Source of the DNA: G963664935 sp963664935
GTDB taxonomy: Bacteria; Pseudomonadota; Gammaproteobacteria; Methylococcales; G963664935
DNA: 64,000 bases
Direction of reading: 5' to 3'
Assembly (NCBI GenBank): GCA_963664935.2
Contig: CAXXSE010000007.1
Coordinates: 62,001-126,000, forward strand
Shown: positions 38,640 through 49,002 of the stretch, piece after piece
How positions within the stretch are numbered: the first letter of the stretch is position 1
How the letters are laid out: the number at the start of each line of letters is the position of its first letter
Made by a program: the position numbers and the translations under genes
Notes under the pieces: generated by a model
The model's input: the letters and a program-made list of their open reading frames with translations, nothing else
Databases searched by the model: none
Told to the model about the DNA's origin: nothing

Positions 38640-39149
38640 TCAGTTAGACATCTCTAACTTTTGATAATGTTCGTATTCCTCCGGCTTTGGCCGAAGAATC
38701 ATCACCGCAACGCCGGAAATCACAACAAACAGGTAAACAATTTGCTTATCATCCCCCAACAGACACAAAATGAACCCTAGTAAAGCAATACCTCCGGATA
38801 AACCCATACAGACCAGTATGGTAATCGAATAACGTTGCAGACCGAGGAAGGCGCCATGATCAGGTTTACTAGCGGTATTCTCGCCTGAATCCGGTAAAGC
38901 GTCCATTTTTAACCGGTTAGATCGAAAAATGTTCGCGGATGCATACAGCCAGATAATGATGACAAAACACCCTGTTCTGATCTCCATGACCGAAACCGGG
39001 GCATTTTCGCTGAGTTCAATTTGAATGCCTAGAACATGGCAACCTAACAAATACAAAGGCAATAAGGCGATCGAAATCCACCAGATCAGCCGTGCAGCCT
39101 CAAAATCGTCATTTGGAATTTTCATCACCATTCGTTTCTTGTTATTCAC
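38640..39149 (-). CDS. Integral membrane protein of unknown function
   Basis: 169 residues with four predicted helices in two pairs (LIWWISIALLPLYLLGCHVLG, CFVIIIWLYASANIF, ITILVCMGLSGGIALLGFILCLL, YLFVVISGVAVMIL). A polar loop with acidic residues separates the pairs. It starts with GTG or at an inner ATG (39125). It lies 16 bp before the TauE-like gene on the same strand. Not recognised. Confidence 0.55.
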   Translation of the reverse strand: MNNKKRMVMKIPNDDFEAARLIWWISIALLPLYLLGCHVLGIQIELSENAPVSVMEIRTGCFVIIIWLYASANIFRSNRLKMDALPDSGENTASKPDHGAFLGLQRYSITILVCMGLSGGIALLGFILCLLGDDKQIVYLFVVISGVAVMILRPKPEEYEHYQKLEMSN

Positions 39150-39214
39150 CCATATCTTTTGGGATTTAAATCGAGCCGGCTATCAAACCATTTACACAGT
39201 AAAATGGACCTGTG

Positions 39215-40092
39215 TTAGCGAATCTCAACACCTGGAGCGACGCGCATCAACCAGGAATAAACTCGTTTAACCATAATCCTTCCGGAATCACGAAACTGGA
39301 AACCAGCTTCGTTAGTTAGCAATTGACGATAGTTTTTATTACTTCTCATCAACCGCTTACGTTTTTTTAACGCCTCCTGACGCCGTGCATTTTCCCGATT
39401 AAAATTGATATCAAAAATTGGGATATCGACTTTGTCAAGAACACCCTCTATTTGGCTATTTGGAATATTCGGGTTTGACATCGGTAAGCTTATTATAACT
39501 AAAGCGGTAACTGTCGGGGCATTATGAGTTGCCAGAAAATGGGGAGCAATCATGGCGCCAAAACCGTAGCCTATAATAACAACATTTCGAATATTGTGAT
39601 TCCCCAAAAATTCGACCCCAGCCAAAACCCGCTTCGTAGCTTCCGGCACCTGATCGTAATATTCCACCAACCGGGAGCCAGCGTCCAAAACGGGCATCTG
39701 CAAAGACAAAGTCGTCCATCCATGATCTGACAAATAATTCCTAAATGGTTTCATAACACTTGGTGAATTCGGGTTCGATCCTAGATCGTGAATCAGAAGC
39801 GCCGCCCCTTGCACCTTGTTGGCAAATGTCTCACGATATAAGTTCAGAAATTTATCCCCCCCCCATCTCCCAACCACAACACCTCCTCTGGATCCACGTC
39901 GCGAATTATGCCATCCGCTATCTCCTTTTCTCTCAATACACCGGCCGAACCTGCGTGTCCCCAGAGAATCAGGATAATCAACGAAAGAATTTTACCAGTA
40001 GGCTGTCCGATAATAGAGGTCGTATCGAAGATAATTGGAATTTTTGATTGCGTCAAATCACCATAACCCTTATAAAGATTGGTACGGCGCAT
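39215..40092 (-). pseudogene. DUF3530-like alpha/beta hydrolase-fold protein, out of frame at a G9 tract
   Basis: Two overlapping frames join at nine consecutive G (plus-strand C9 at 39856-39864). The first ends EEVLWLGDGGGINF; the second continues GGDKFLNLYRETFANKVQGAALLIHDLG. A tract of 7 or 10 G would make one protein of about 290 residues with an exported N-terminus, a hydrolase-like core (VVIIGYGFGAMIAPHF, the expected nucleophile elbow but with Gly in place of Ser) and an alpha/beta fold. Such a tract can slip in replication, so this may be a phase-variable switch rather than a dead gene; a sequencing miscount is also possible. Confidence 0.75.
39856..39864 (-). repeat. Homopolymer G9 tract inside a coding region
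   Basis: Nine C on the plus strand, read as G9 in the gene. It is the longest G/C homopolymer noticed in the window. It lies exactly where the reading frame is lost. Confidence 0.9.
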
Positions 40093-40138
40093 TCCGCTAG
40101 GAGAAATAGGTCAAGTCCGACGGATTGAATAGTTGAGA

Positions 40139-41191
40139 TTATTCAGCGTATACCTCGCTTTCCTTATATAAATCGTGAACATGGCGTAACAATACCATGA
40201 TCACAGCGGCTACGGGTAGACCGAGAATAATCCCAACAAACCCGAACAATTGCCCACCCGCCAACACCGCGAAAATAACCGTAACCGGATGCAACCCAAT
40301 CCGCTCACCCACGAGTATTGGGGTTAGAACCATACCTTCCAATAATTGCCCTATTCCAAACACCGCCAAGACTGGAAATAAATACCAACTATCGTGGAAT
40401 TGGAACATTGTAGCAATACAGGCCATTCCCACGCCGACAATCGATCCAAGGTAGGGAATAAAGCTGATAACACCCGCGACGATCCCAATCAACAACGCAA
40501 GATCCAAGCCCACCAACCATAACCCGGTACAATAGATCGATCCTAAGGCCAACATAACGGAAAATTGGCCGCGGAGGAAAGCGCCCAGAACTTCGTCGAC
40601 TTCCTTGGCCAAACTAATCACTATCGGCGCATTCCCCCTTGGCAAAAGATCGCGAATTTTAGCGACGATCACATCCCAATCCCGCAGCATATAAAATGCA
40701 ACCACCGGAATCAGCAATGCGTTCATGAGCCAAGCGAACACCGCCATACCGGAACGGGAAATCGATGCTACAACAGTCGTCGCAACACCACCTGCTTTTT
40801 GCCAGTGCGATTTTAAAATGTTGATTATTTGGTCGAGATCGACCAGTTTCCCCTCAATTTCAAGTGCATTTTTGACCCAGGGAATAACCGTTTCTTTAAT
40901 CCACGCGGCATAACCCGGAAGGTTGCCTACCAAACGTCCTATCTGCTTTTCGAGCATCGGGACCAGGAGTAAAAGGACCAGCGCGAAAACAATTCCCATA
41001 ACAGCGAAAACGACAACCACCGCACTGGTACGGCCAAGCTTCCATTCCTCCAGCTTGTCAGCAACCGGGTCACCGAAATAGGCAACCAACGCGCCCGCGA
41101 CAAAGGGTGTCAATATGGGCGACAGTAGGTAAATAAGCCAACCAACACCCACCACCACGACCAGTAAAAGCCATTTTTGAGAATCTGTCAT
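40139..41191 (-). CDS. perM: PerM/AI-2E family transporter
   Basis: 350 residues with eight predicted helices and the family pattern: an N-terminal pair, a long periplasmic/amphipathic region, and the C-terminal motif ISFIPYLGSIVGVGMACIATMF and GERIGLHPVTVIFAVLAGGQLFGFVGIILGLPVAAV. Family members include AI-2 exporters and Na+/H+ antiporters, so the substrate is open. It appears intact. Confidence 0.9.
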   Translation of the reverse strand: MTDSQKWLLLVVVVGVGWLIYLLSPILTPFVAGALVAYFGDPVADKLEEWKLGRTSAVVVVFAVMGIVFALVLLLLVPMLEKQIGRLVGNLPGYAAWIKETVIPWVKNALEIEGKLVDLDQIINILKSHWQKAGGVATTVVASISRSGMAVFAWLMNALLIPVVAFYMLRDWDVIVAKIRDLLPRGNAPIVISLAKEVDEVLGAFLRGQFSVMLALGSIYCTGLWLVGLDLALLIGIVAGVISFIPYLGSIVGVGMACIATMFQFHDSWYLFPVLAVFGIGQLLEGMVLTPILVGERIGLHPVTVIFAVLAGGQLFGFVGIILGLPVAAVIMVLLRHVHDLYKESEVYAE

Positions 41192-41338
41192 TGGCGAAGG
41201 ATAAAAAACTTGGCGAGGGATTACAAGTTTTTAACGAAGCCACTCACGCCATCGTATTTCGCCGCAACGTGAAGTAAGGGGTTATAGGGGGCTGTCTTAT
41301 TTCAAACAATACCCTATTCGAAGGTACACTAAAGACAC

Positions 41339-41806
41339 TTACCAACAATTTCCAGTCCCCGAAACTCCGGTAACTCCGGTACTAGTCATTGTGAAATTTC
41401 CGCAAGCGTCAGAAACCTGAAGACCACCAACAACCGGTGTAGCGGTCAAGGTCACGCTTGTATTAATACTACCGGTAGGTCCTAACGCAGCAGTAAGCGA
41501 ATAATGTCCTTCTTTACTGTTCGCGGACCCCAACTTCAACCCACAAGCAGAACCCACGCACCCACCTCCGGGGTCTACAACGATGGTTGTATAAACACCG
41601 TAGTTGGATTTGAACACATCTTGGCGGTTCATGATTTCCAATAACAGAATCTTCGCATCGGAACGCCTTGATTTTGCCATTTGCCCTTGATAGCTTGGAT
41701 AGGCTACCGCGGCGAGAATACCGACAATAGCCAAAGCAATCACCAGCTCAAGCAGCGTAAATCCTTGTGTTTTCAAAACCTTTGGTAATAATATTTTTCC
41801 AATCAT
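41339..41806 (-). CDS. pilE: Type IV pilin-like protein PilE (first cluster)
   Basis: 155 residues. Class III signal with cleavage at QG|FTLLE (Glu5 present), the N-terminal helix FTLLELVIALAIVGILAAVAYPSYQ, and two Cys near the C-terminus (DACGNFTM ... GTGNCW) forming the D-loop disulfide. It lies 16 bp after pilY1 and closes the fimT-pilV-pilW-pilX-pilY1-pilE order known for minor pilins. Confidence 0.93.
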   Translation of the reverse strand: MIGKILLPKVLKTQGFTLLELVIALAIVGILAAVAYPSYQGQMAKSRRSDAKILLLEIMNRQDVFKSNYGVYTTIVVDPGGGCVGSACGLKLGSANSKEGHYSLTAALGPTGSINTSVTLTATPVVGGLQVSDACGNFTMTSTGVTGVSGTGNCW

Positions 41807-41822
41807 TTTTCGTTATCCCCAG

Positions 41823-44800
41823 TTATAACTCTTTCCAATAAGACCGAACAATCGGGAGATCGATATCCGGGTCAAACTGCAAAATTCCTCCACCGCCCCC
41901 GATCAGAACTTGAGGACCTTCCGGGGTCATGCGAAGAACTGGAGACGATGAGATTCCGGTTAAAGTTTGACTATACACCCGATCGGCTCGGCTATATGTT
42001 GACGCATCTCCATCCCACACGGAAAAAACAGCGGTTGCATTTAAAATATTCAAACCATAAATGCGGCCCGTTCCTTCAATTGGGGGAGCACAGACCTCAC
42101 CGACCACCAAATCTCCCGAAGGAACATAAGTCGTTAGAAACGCTGTGTCATTTGCAATAATTGGTTCGGAAAGCCCTTTTTCACCAATATAGTCCGTCGT
42201 TCCCTCAACAAGGCTAACAAACCAACCATCTTTAGCTTGCAGCAGACTCACCTCGGTTAAGGAATCCGCCGAAGTCGAAGTTCCATCACTATCCTGAATC
42301 AGATTCTCGGTCGCATCATACAAATCGGATTCGGTCAAACTATCCACAAACCGTCGTAAATCCGGATCACCAGGGTCCGGGTCTGGTAACGCCGCCTCAT
42401 CGGCAATTGTTCCGGTGGTGACATAATCACGAAACATATAGATTCGATCATGCACCGTCTTATCATTTGGCGATGCGCGATCGCCTGAAACAATGATCAG
42501 CAAATCAAAAGCGGTCGTTGAAGAAAAGTTGAAATCATTCACCAATGCGGCATCGGGGGGATAAAAAAACTTGCGTTGGTCTTCCGCCGCAACGTTATCC
42601 GATGCATCTCTCCCTGAAATATCAGCCAATCTTGCACCGGTACCAACCATGCCACCACTTTGATTTTTAAAATCCATTCGCCAAACCTGTCCCCCCGTAT
42701 CTCCGACATACAACCGGTTAATAGCGCCGTCGGCAGTAGTATCGAGTAAGGCCAAATCAGAGGGTATTGGGAACCTCATATCGGCAAACTCTACGCCGTT
42801 ATCACCATCTAAAGCACCGGTTAAACCTGCACGCCACAATAACGCCCCGGACAGGGCATCCACGATATAGATCCCATTACCATAGGATGATGGGCCGTAA
42901 CTATCATCCTGTTCCGAATGATAACCTCCAGCGAAAAAAACGACTGTTTTTTTGGCATTGTTATACCAAATTTGGTCTACTTGAGGCGTTGACCAAGTCT
43001 CCCCCAGCTCTTCAAAGTACGTAGTTGTTCCACCCTGAATTTTCCACAAGGGCGCTGGCGTAATACCCGTGGTCGATGCCGCACTCGTCAGCGTACTACT
43101 TGGGGTCACATCGATCGCATAAACAAATCGGCCACCGCGTCGCATGCCGAAGTATAAATAGACCTTATCGCCATTTGCTGGTTCGATGATGCCATTTTCG
43201 TTATTATAAATTATTAAGCTACGAATATTTCCGTCAACGCCTGAGAAATGACCACCACTTGCATTGACCATGAGTTGATTTTGTTCACTTGTCATGGAAG
43301 TTGGCATCAATGCCCACTCTTCAATCCCATTTTCAGCGTTCACCATTCGCAATAAACCGTCATTAGTACCAATAAAAATTTTCTTAATTGGATTACTACC
43401 TTCTTGGCCATAAGTTACTACCAGAGGTTGACTATGTAAGGCATCGGCAAAAGCCCAGCGAACGTCGGTCGTGTCATTGTCCTCATCTTCATCGTTTATA
43501 TCTTGACCTAAAATCCATTTGACCAAATCCAGGTAACCTGAATCGGTTAATGATCCTCCATCCAATAGCGCACGAAGCGAGGTATCATACGCACCATTCC
43601 CAACCGTGCCCTTAGCTACGGTGAGTTGATCGAAAGCGGTGAGTTGAGCAAAACTTGTACTGTTTTCGATATAAATTTTTCTGGGATAGCTTATATTTGA
43701 ACCCGCACCCCCAGCTTGCACTTCCTGTCCGTCAACGCTTGCACTCCAGTAACTCGTACTCGTATCGAGAAATTGACCATTTGCCGATGTTGCACTGTCG
43801 CCATTTATATCGAGTATATCCCCCGATGTACAAGTAACCTCCCCCGATTCGCAAATCGTGTATTTCTTTAAATTTCCAGCCCAGCGCCCGGTAATGTCGG
43901 GAAGAAAAGTGGAAAAATAAATATCGTCGTCATGAAATAGCTTATTAAATGCATTTACCGAAACCGTCGGCGCGGAAAATGAACTGGTACTGGATAATAC
44001 TTCCGATAGGATGGATTGAAACACATCGGCCAATTCGGCCGAGGTTGATGCGGTATAAAACGATCCTCCACCCGCGGCGGCAATATCTTGTAAAAACTGT
44101 GGGTTAGTAGCCGCTAGATTAAACCCGATAGTATAGGTCGCGACGGTTTGCTCCTCTTCCAAACTATTAGACTGGTCAGCGGTATGCATAAATCCTGACA
44201 AAGCCTCGGCACAACCGTCATGCCCAGAACAAGTAGGCGTATTCGTCATCAACGTATTCACAATTCCCACCGAATTAGTACCATAACCCTCGCCATCGGA
44301 AAGCAGAATCTGATAATTCGCCTGGCAAGATTCGGTAATCGGACTAATGTAGGTTGCCGTACTGGAAATATATTCGTTAATACAACTCGTACTATTGGGG
44401 TTATCTTCGGTACAACCGGAAGGACGCAGAATGGTGCCGCCTCCATTCCAGGATAGGGCATTACTAACACGCGTATATTCGCTTCCGCTAGAACTCCCAT
44501 CACCCAGTGAACCGTCACCGATCACCGCGCCAAATCCCCTGGTGAGACCGTATAAGACATCCTCACCACGATAATACAATGCCGCCTCATAGAGTACGTC
44601 CAAAATGGGCGTACCACTTTTGTAGTTAAGGTTTTCCACTGTTTCAAGTAATTTATCGCGTACTGTCTGCGCGGGAATTTCGACACTTCCACTAACCACA
44701 ACACGAAGGCGAGTCGCCAGAGACGCATTGCCTTCAAATGAATTGGCAACGCGCTTTCCCGAACCGGAGCCGGAAATGATAAAGGTCATCGCGTTGCCTT

Positions 44801-46688
44801 GTTCCCAACCCGCCCGATTTACAATGGTTTGCACAATCGATCCAATGTCCGTAGTAGCATTCAACTCGCTTGATGAACCCCATGCCGTGGGAGACCAGCT
44901 AACAGCCCCCGTTGTTGTTCTGCTAGTTACAGTAGCCGCTGAGAAATCTGCTGAATCATCAGCATTTTCACCTTTAATCGTAAGCACAATTGGTCCATTT
45001 TGTGGCTCTGAGGTGTCATTAGAAAAGATTAGTTCGGCACTCAAAATGGTCGTATCTTTTGGGATACCCACATTGGTAAAGCGAAGACCTATCGTTTGAT
45101 CATTGCCGTCGTTAACTAACTCCAAATCGCTACTGGTGGTAGATACCGAACCGCTACTGCTTTCTTCGACATCGTTGCTTCCACTGCTTATCGAGGCTTG
45201 AATCACCTGATTGATACAAGTATTCGCTGGAATGCTATCCGGATCATACGATACCCTTAATATCGGCGCCGAAGTAGAACTGCTGTCATACGATTTTGCT
45301 CTACGCAATGAATTTGGAGCGCCGGAAACAATAAACGACAATGATTGGCCGCCACACCAACCGCTTCTGTCCACCTGCTCTTGTAAAATGCTACTCAAAT
45401 CCGGGCTCTGATAACGTACGCCGGCCGTCCATAAGGGCACGGAATTCCATGAGACCGATGCGCTAGTTAATGTTCTTCCCGATATATTATTGGTACTGGC
45501 CGTAAAATTGGGTGAATTATCGATATCTTCGCCCTGTATTGTCAGACTGGTCGCGCCCGACTCATCGGCTGATGCTTCAAACTCAAGTACAGCACTGGTA
45601 ATCGTGGCGCCCCTGGGGATCATGACTTCCTGGAAGCGCAGCCCAATTTTCTGCTCGTCATCCACTCCGCCGGTGGCATAGGATATTTTTAATATAGGAG
45701 CTTTAGATCCGTCTTTCGATTCAACGATCCGCTTACCTCCATTGCCGGCACTTTCTAATTGAAGCAAGAATGTAATTGGTCGGTCTGATACCCAACCAGG
45801 CTGGTCAATATTTTCCTGTACAATAGTGCTTAGATCGTTGGTTTCAAAAGTATCCCCTACAGAAGTAACCTGTGGTGGCGTCCAAAGAACCGATGCATTA
45901 GTTGGATTATTCGTTATCCTATCGCTTATACTATTACTCGAATTAAGAAAAGCAGTTGAATCAGATACTTTATGACCTAATATTTTAATCTGTAACGAAT
46001 TGGTGCTTCCGTTATCTTCATTCAGTTGAAATTCCATAGATGCTGAAGTTATTGTAGAACCCGTTGGAATCTCCACATTTTGGAATCTAATTCCAATCTT
46101 TTGAACATCAGATTCGACCATCAATTCCAAATCAGTACTGGTTAAGGACTCCATTGACCCATTTTGATGCTCTTCGGCATCATCCGAACCGTTTGTAACC
46201 AGAATAGTCAGATTATTCGATGATGCCCCTACCGCAAATTTGGTCATCTCAAGTACGGTTTCCGTCAGCACCACTGTTCCGGAAGTCACATATTCCTCAG
46301 CATCATCGGCCGATTCCGATACCTGGATAATCAGATCGGACTCACTGCCACCAAGTTCTTCAACGGATTGATTGATATCCGCGACCGGATACAACACCGG
46401 CCCACCCTCCTTATGAAAGCGCATCAATCCCATATTGACGTTATTTGACTGGTTAATAATGATGTCCAACGCATCTTTCATGCGATCCAGCCGGGTAGTT
46501 GATCCACCATCTTTATTCGTCATGCTTGAGGAGGTATCCAGCATAAATAGAACGTTCGGCTGGACGCCGCCGCTCGATGAGCCATTGCCGACAAAAATTT
46601 CAGTGTCCTCCGCCAGACAAACATTGACTGAAATCAATGCCAAAACTAAATGAAGTAGAATTATCGTTGTCAGATTATTGATTCCCAT
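41823..46688 (-). CDS. pilY1: PilY1-type pilus tip protein with a triplicated insert
   Basis: ATG 46688 (MGINNL) is chosen because AAGGAG precedes it by about 6 nt; the longer frame to 46727 comes from the IS. About 1621 residues. Order: signal peptide (LTTIILLHLVLALISVNVCLA), first VWA part with MIDAS (FMLDTSSSM), three tandem ~140-residue repeats (about 46110-45680, 45660-45245, 45105-44695) each starting IG-x-RF-x-x-V-x-IP, the second VWA part (LLSDGEGYG), and the C-terminal PilY1 beta-propeller with a calcium-type loop (DTTADGAINRLYVGDTGGQVWRMDF). The repeats resemble jelly-roll modules of surface proteins. It acts in pilus biogenesis and adhesion. The IS just upstream may cut it off from the operon promoter. 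Confidence 0.92.
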   Translation of the reverse strand: MGINNLTTIILLHLVLALISVNVCLAEDTEIFVGNGSSSGGVQPNVLFMLDTSSSMTNKDGGSTTRLDRMKDALDIIINQSNNVNMGLMRFHKEGGPVLYPVADINQSVEELGGSESDLIIQVSESADDAEEYVTSGTVVLTETVLEMTKFAVGASSNNLTILVTNGSDDAEEHQNGSMESLTSTDLELMVESDVQKIGIRFQNVEIPTGSTITSASMEFQLNEDNGSTNSLQIKILGHKVSDSTAFLNSSNSISDRITNNPTNASVLWTPPQVTSVGDTFETNDLSTIVQENIDQPGWVSDRPITFLLQLESAGNGGKRIVESKDGSKAPILKISYATGGVDDEQKIGLRFQEVMIPRGATITSAVLEFEASADESGATSLTIQGEDIDNSPNFTASTNNISGRTLTSASVSWNSVPLWTAGVRYQSPDLSSILQEQVDRSGWCGGQSLSFIVSGAPNSLRRAKSYDSSSTSAPILRVSYDPDSIPANTCINQVIQASISSGSNDVEESSSGSVSTTSSDLELVNDGNDQTIGLRFTNVGIPKDTTILSAELIFSNDTSEPQNGPIVLTIKGENADDSADFSAATVTSRTTTGAVSWSPTAWGSSSELNATTDIGSIVQTIVNRAGWEQGNAMTFIISGSGSGKRVANSFEGNASLATRLRVVVSGSVEIPAQTVRDKLLETVENLNYKSGTPILDVLYEAALYYRGEDVLYGLTRGFGAVIGDGSLGDGSSSGSEYTRVSNALSWNGGGTILRPSGCTEDNPNSTSCINEYISSTATYISPITESCQANYQILLSDGEGYGTNSVGIVNTLMTNTPTCSGHDGCAEALSGFMHTADQSNSLEEEQTVATYTIGFNLAATNPQFLQDIAAAGGGSFYTASTSAELADVFQSILSEVLSSTSSFSAPTVSVNAFNKLFHDDDIYFSTFLPDITGRWAGNLKKYTICESGEVTCTSGDILDINGDSATSANGQFLDTSTSYWSASVDGQEVQAGGAGSNISYPRKIYIENSTSFAQLTAFDQLTVAKGTVGNGAYDTSLRALLDGGSLTDSGYLDLVKWILGQDINDEDEDNDTTDVRWAFADALHSQPLVVTYGQEGSNPIKKIFIGTNDGLLRMVNAENGIEEWALMPTSMTSEQNQLMVNASGGHFSGVDGNIRSLIIYNNENGIIEPANGDKVYLYFGMRRGGRFVYAIDVTPSSTLTSAASTTGITPAPLWKIQGGTTTYFEELGETWSTPQVDQIWYNNAKKTVVFFAGGYHSEQDDSYGPSSYGNGIYIVDALSGALLWRAGLTGALDGDNGVEFADMRFPIPSDLALLDTTADGAINRLYVGDTGGQVWRMDFKNQSGGMVGTGARLADISGRDASDNVAAEDQRKFFYPPDAALVNDFNFSSTTAFDLLIIVSGDRASPNDKTVHDRIYMFRDYVTTGTIADEAALPDPDPGDPDLRRFVDSLTESDLYDATENLIQDSDGTSTSADSLTEVSLLQAKDGWFVSLVEGTTDYIGEKGLSEPIIANDTAFLTTYVPSGDLVVGEVCAPPIEGTGRIYGLNILNATAVFSVWDGDASTYSRADRVYSQTLTGISSSPVLRMTPEGPQVLIGGGGGILQFDPDIDLPIVRSYWKEL

Positions 46689-46715
46689 AATTTTCTCCTT
46701 CATTCCGCTAAATAT

Positions 46716-48513
46716 CTCGTCAGTCACGAGTTCTATCCGATTTGACGTAACTATTCAGGCCCTGAATTCATTTTTTCGATGTGTCACCTCGACCAACGGA
46801 AGAAAGTCTTATCACCCATTGATAGCTCTGCGCTTTAAGATTGCCCACTGGTGTTCATAAAAGATGAGTAGTGTAGAAAATAGAAATCGATAATTACGAC
46901 TAGACATTTGCTAAAAAACACGGATCCTTCTTTTCTTTGTAGAAGTACAGATGGAAGGAGGAGACCCCGTGCAACAGTATATTTCTCAGAGTTTAGAAAG
47001 CTTTCAAAGCGTTTTTTCCAGATCGAGTACTTGGTTGTTGTTCTGCGCCATTGTGATTGGATTTATGGGGGCAGGAGAAATGATCGGCGTGACGTCGTTG
47101 TGTCGTTTCTGGCTATTAGATGAACTTGGTTATTACCGCTTGCTCCGTTTTTTTAGATCCAAAGCGTATGTCTATGGGGCGTTGCTCGATGCTTGGCAAG
47201 ATTTTGTGAATCGCCAAGGAAAATCCGTTGAAGTAGCTGGACGAGCGATACTTCTGGGTGACCATACCGCGGTGATCAAAGATGGACGCAAGATGCCCGG
47301 CGTGGTATCGATGCACGAGTCATCGGAGACGCAAACGAAACCCGGCTATTTTCGGGCCCAATGTTGGGGCAGCATTGGCATCTTGATCGGGTCGTTATCC
47401 GCTTGTTTTTGTTGTCCTTTGCAGCTTCAAATTCATCAGGGATGGGCTCATTTAGGGTTGAACGACGAGCGCGATAATCCATGTCGGATCAAGCTCACCG
47501 ACCGCTTGGTGGCCATGGCGATTCATTTTGCGGTGACGAATCACTGTCTGTGTTATTTGGTGTTGGATGCCTTTTTTTCAACCGGGGGCGTATTTCGAGC
47601 TTGCCACTATTATTCAATCCAGCATCAGGCGCGGTGGGTTGAGGTGCTGGTCAAAGCCAAGAATAGCTATGTGGGTTATTTCCCCGCGCCACCGAAACCC
47701 GCCTCTCGCCCCGGACCTCAGCCGCTCTATGGCGAGAAAGTGTGTTTAAGAGAATGCTTCGACCACCTTCATTTGTTTGAGACGGTGACCTGTCAAGTCT
47801 ACGGTAAAACCGAATCCATCCGGGTTATGACGCTTACACTGTTATGGCGGCCCATCGCTGATCAGGTGTTATTTATTCTCGCCGTCACCTCAAAAGGCCC
47901 AATGGTTCTAATGAGTTCCGATTTAACGCTGTCAGCCATTGATGCCGTTGAACTGTATTGTGCTAGAACCCGCATTGAAATCATGTTCGCGATGTTAAAG
48001 CATGTGATCGGCGCCTTTAAATTTCGTTTTTGGACTAAAAAATTGCCAAAACATTCTAGACGCCCCTTTTCCAATCGTCTTCTCAAAGCCCCACAGCCCC
48101 AGGATATTCATACCGTTCAAGCGTGCTGGCGAGCCTATGAAATCTTCGTGCTCTGTGCCTCCATTGCCTTGGGGTTAATGCAATTGATTGCGCTCCAGTA
48201 TCAAGATACGATTTGGTCTGAGCACTCGCTTTATCTTCGCACTCAATCGCGTGATTTGCCATCGGAGAAAACCGTCAAGCAAATTTTAGCGCCATTGTTC
48301 CTCAAACAATTCTTTCGACTTGAGGAAAATGGCATGATTCAACAGATCCGTGCCCGCTTGATGGCTGTTTCCGATGAAATAGATGACGATTAAACTGAAT
48401 GAGGCGTTCTATGCTCTAATTCTCTGCGATCTTCAAAATTTTTCATCAAACATACTACGATGGAGAGGGTAGTTTTGCCCCGCTTTTCTCGCTGTTAACT
48501 CACGACTGCCGAG
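46716..48513 (+). mobile_element. IS4-like insertion sequence, copy 3 (1798 bp), with 7-bp target duplication
   Basis: The same ends as copies 1 and 2. TAAATAT flanks both sides (46709-46715 and 48514-48520). The target is the junction of pilX and pilY1. Restoring one TAAATAT gives pilX ending ...VPNI-TAG directly followed by the pilY1 ribosome-binding site. The IS extends PilX by a few residues (YSAVVS) and lies opposite to the pilus operon. Confidence 0.92.
46951..48393 (+). CDS. IS4-like DDE transposase (copy 3, intact)
   Basis: Identical in protein sequence to copy 1 (YREK signature, DDE residues as described there). ATG 46951, or the GTG 18 nt further, is the start. Confidence 0.9.
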   Translation: MEGGDPVQQYISQSLESFQSVFSRSSTWLLFCAIVIGFMGAGEMIGVTSLCRFWLLDELGYYRLLRFFRSKAYVYGALLDAWQDFVNRQGKSVEVAGRAILLGDHTAVIKDGRKMPGVVSMHESSETQTKPGYFRAQCWGSIGILIGSLSACFCCPLQLQIHQGWAHLGLNDERDNPCRIKLTDRLVAMAIHFAVTNHCLCYLVLDAFFSTGGVFRACHYYSIQHQARWVEVLVKAKNSYVGYFPAPPKPASRPGPQPLYGEKVCLRECFDHLHLFETVTCQVYGKTESIRVMTLTLLWRPIADQVLFILAVTSKGPMVLMSSDLTLSAIDAVELYCARTRIEIMFAMLKHVIGAFKFRFWTKKLPKHSRRPFSNRLLKAPQPQDIHTVQACWRAYEIFVLCASIALGLMQLIALQYQDTIWSEHSLYLRTQSRDLPSEKTVKQILAPLFLKQFFRLEENGMIQQIRARLMAVSDEIDDD

Positions 48514-49002
48514 TAAATATTTGGAACAATTAGATAAATACCTTCTTCAAGACGAGCAGTAGCTAAGGTTTCGCCAGACCCTGGTTCTTTTGCGGTACCG
48601 CTAGAAGAGGTTTTGAAATTTGCACTTCGGGTCGATTTTGAGCTCCATACATTATTGCTCCGACGCTTTACGTTTGAGGTAAAATCGACAAAATATCGAG
48701 AATCATTATAGTTATAGTTTCCATTTGCCGGATTGTAACTGTCGCCAGGCACCGTGGCCGGATTAATTACCAGCCACCCAGTCATTGTTGCCATAACTGC
48801 TGACTAATGCAGTCTCCGCCGCCTGGAAAGCAATATTGGACCATTGCGTATTTCCCGACATCAATTGCTCCAAACGGGAGCTCTTCATCGTTGAGAGACC
48901 GACTACCGATAAAACAAGCATAATACTCATTATCGTTAGTAACGCCAGGCCATTTTGATTTTGGTGGCTTACTCCCGCTACGAGAATTTTTTTATGTTTC
49001 AT
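48495..49002 (-). pseudogene. pilX: PilX minor pilin, frameshifted; 3' end extended by the IS
   Basis: The N-terminal segment (49002 to 48763) has a PilX-type class III signal, QNG|LALLTIMSIMLVLSVVG, without Glu5 as is normal for PilX, and the conserved SSRLEQLMSGN and AFQAAETALV. The frame then ends in TAA after NNDWVAGN. Another frame, open from 48794, continues with YFVDFTSNV to the junction. A small indel in 48770-48830 would join them. Before the IS inserted, the gene ended in TAG two codons after VPN. The ATGA overlap with pilW is kept. Confidence 0.8.
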
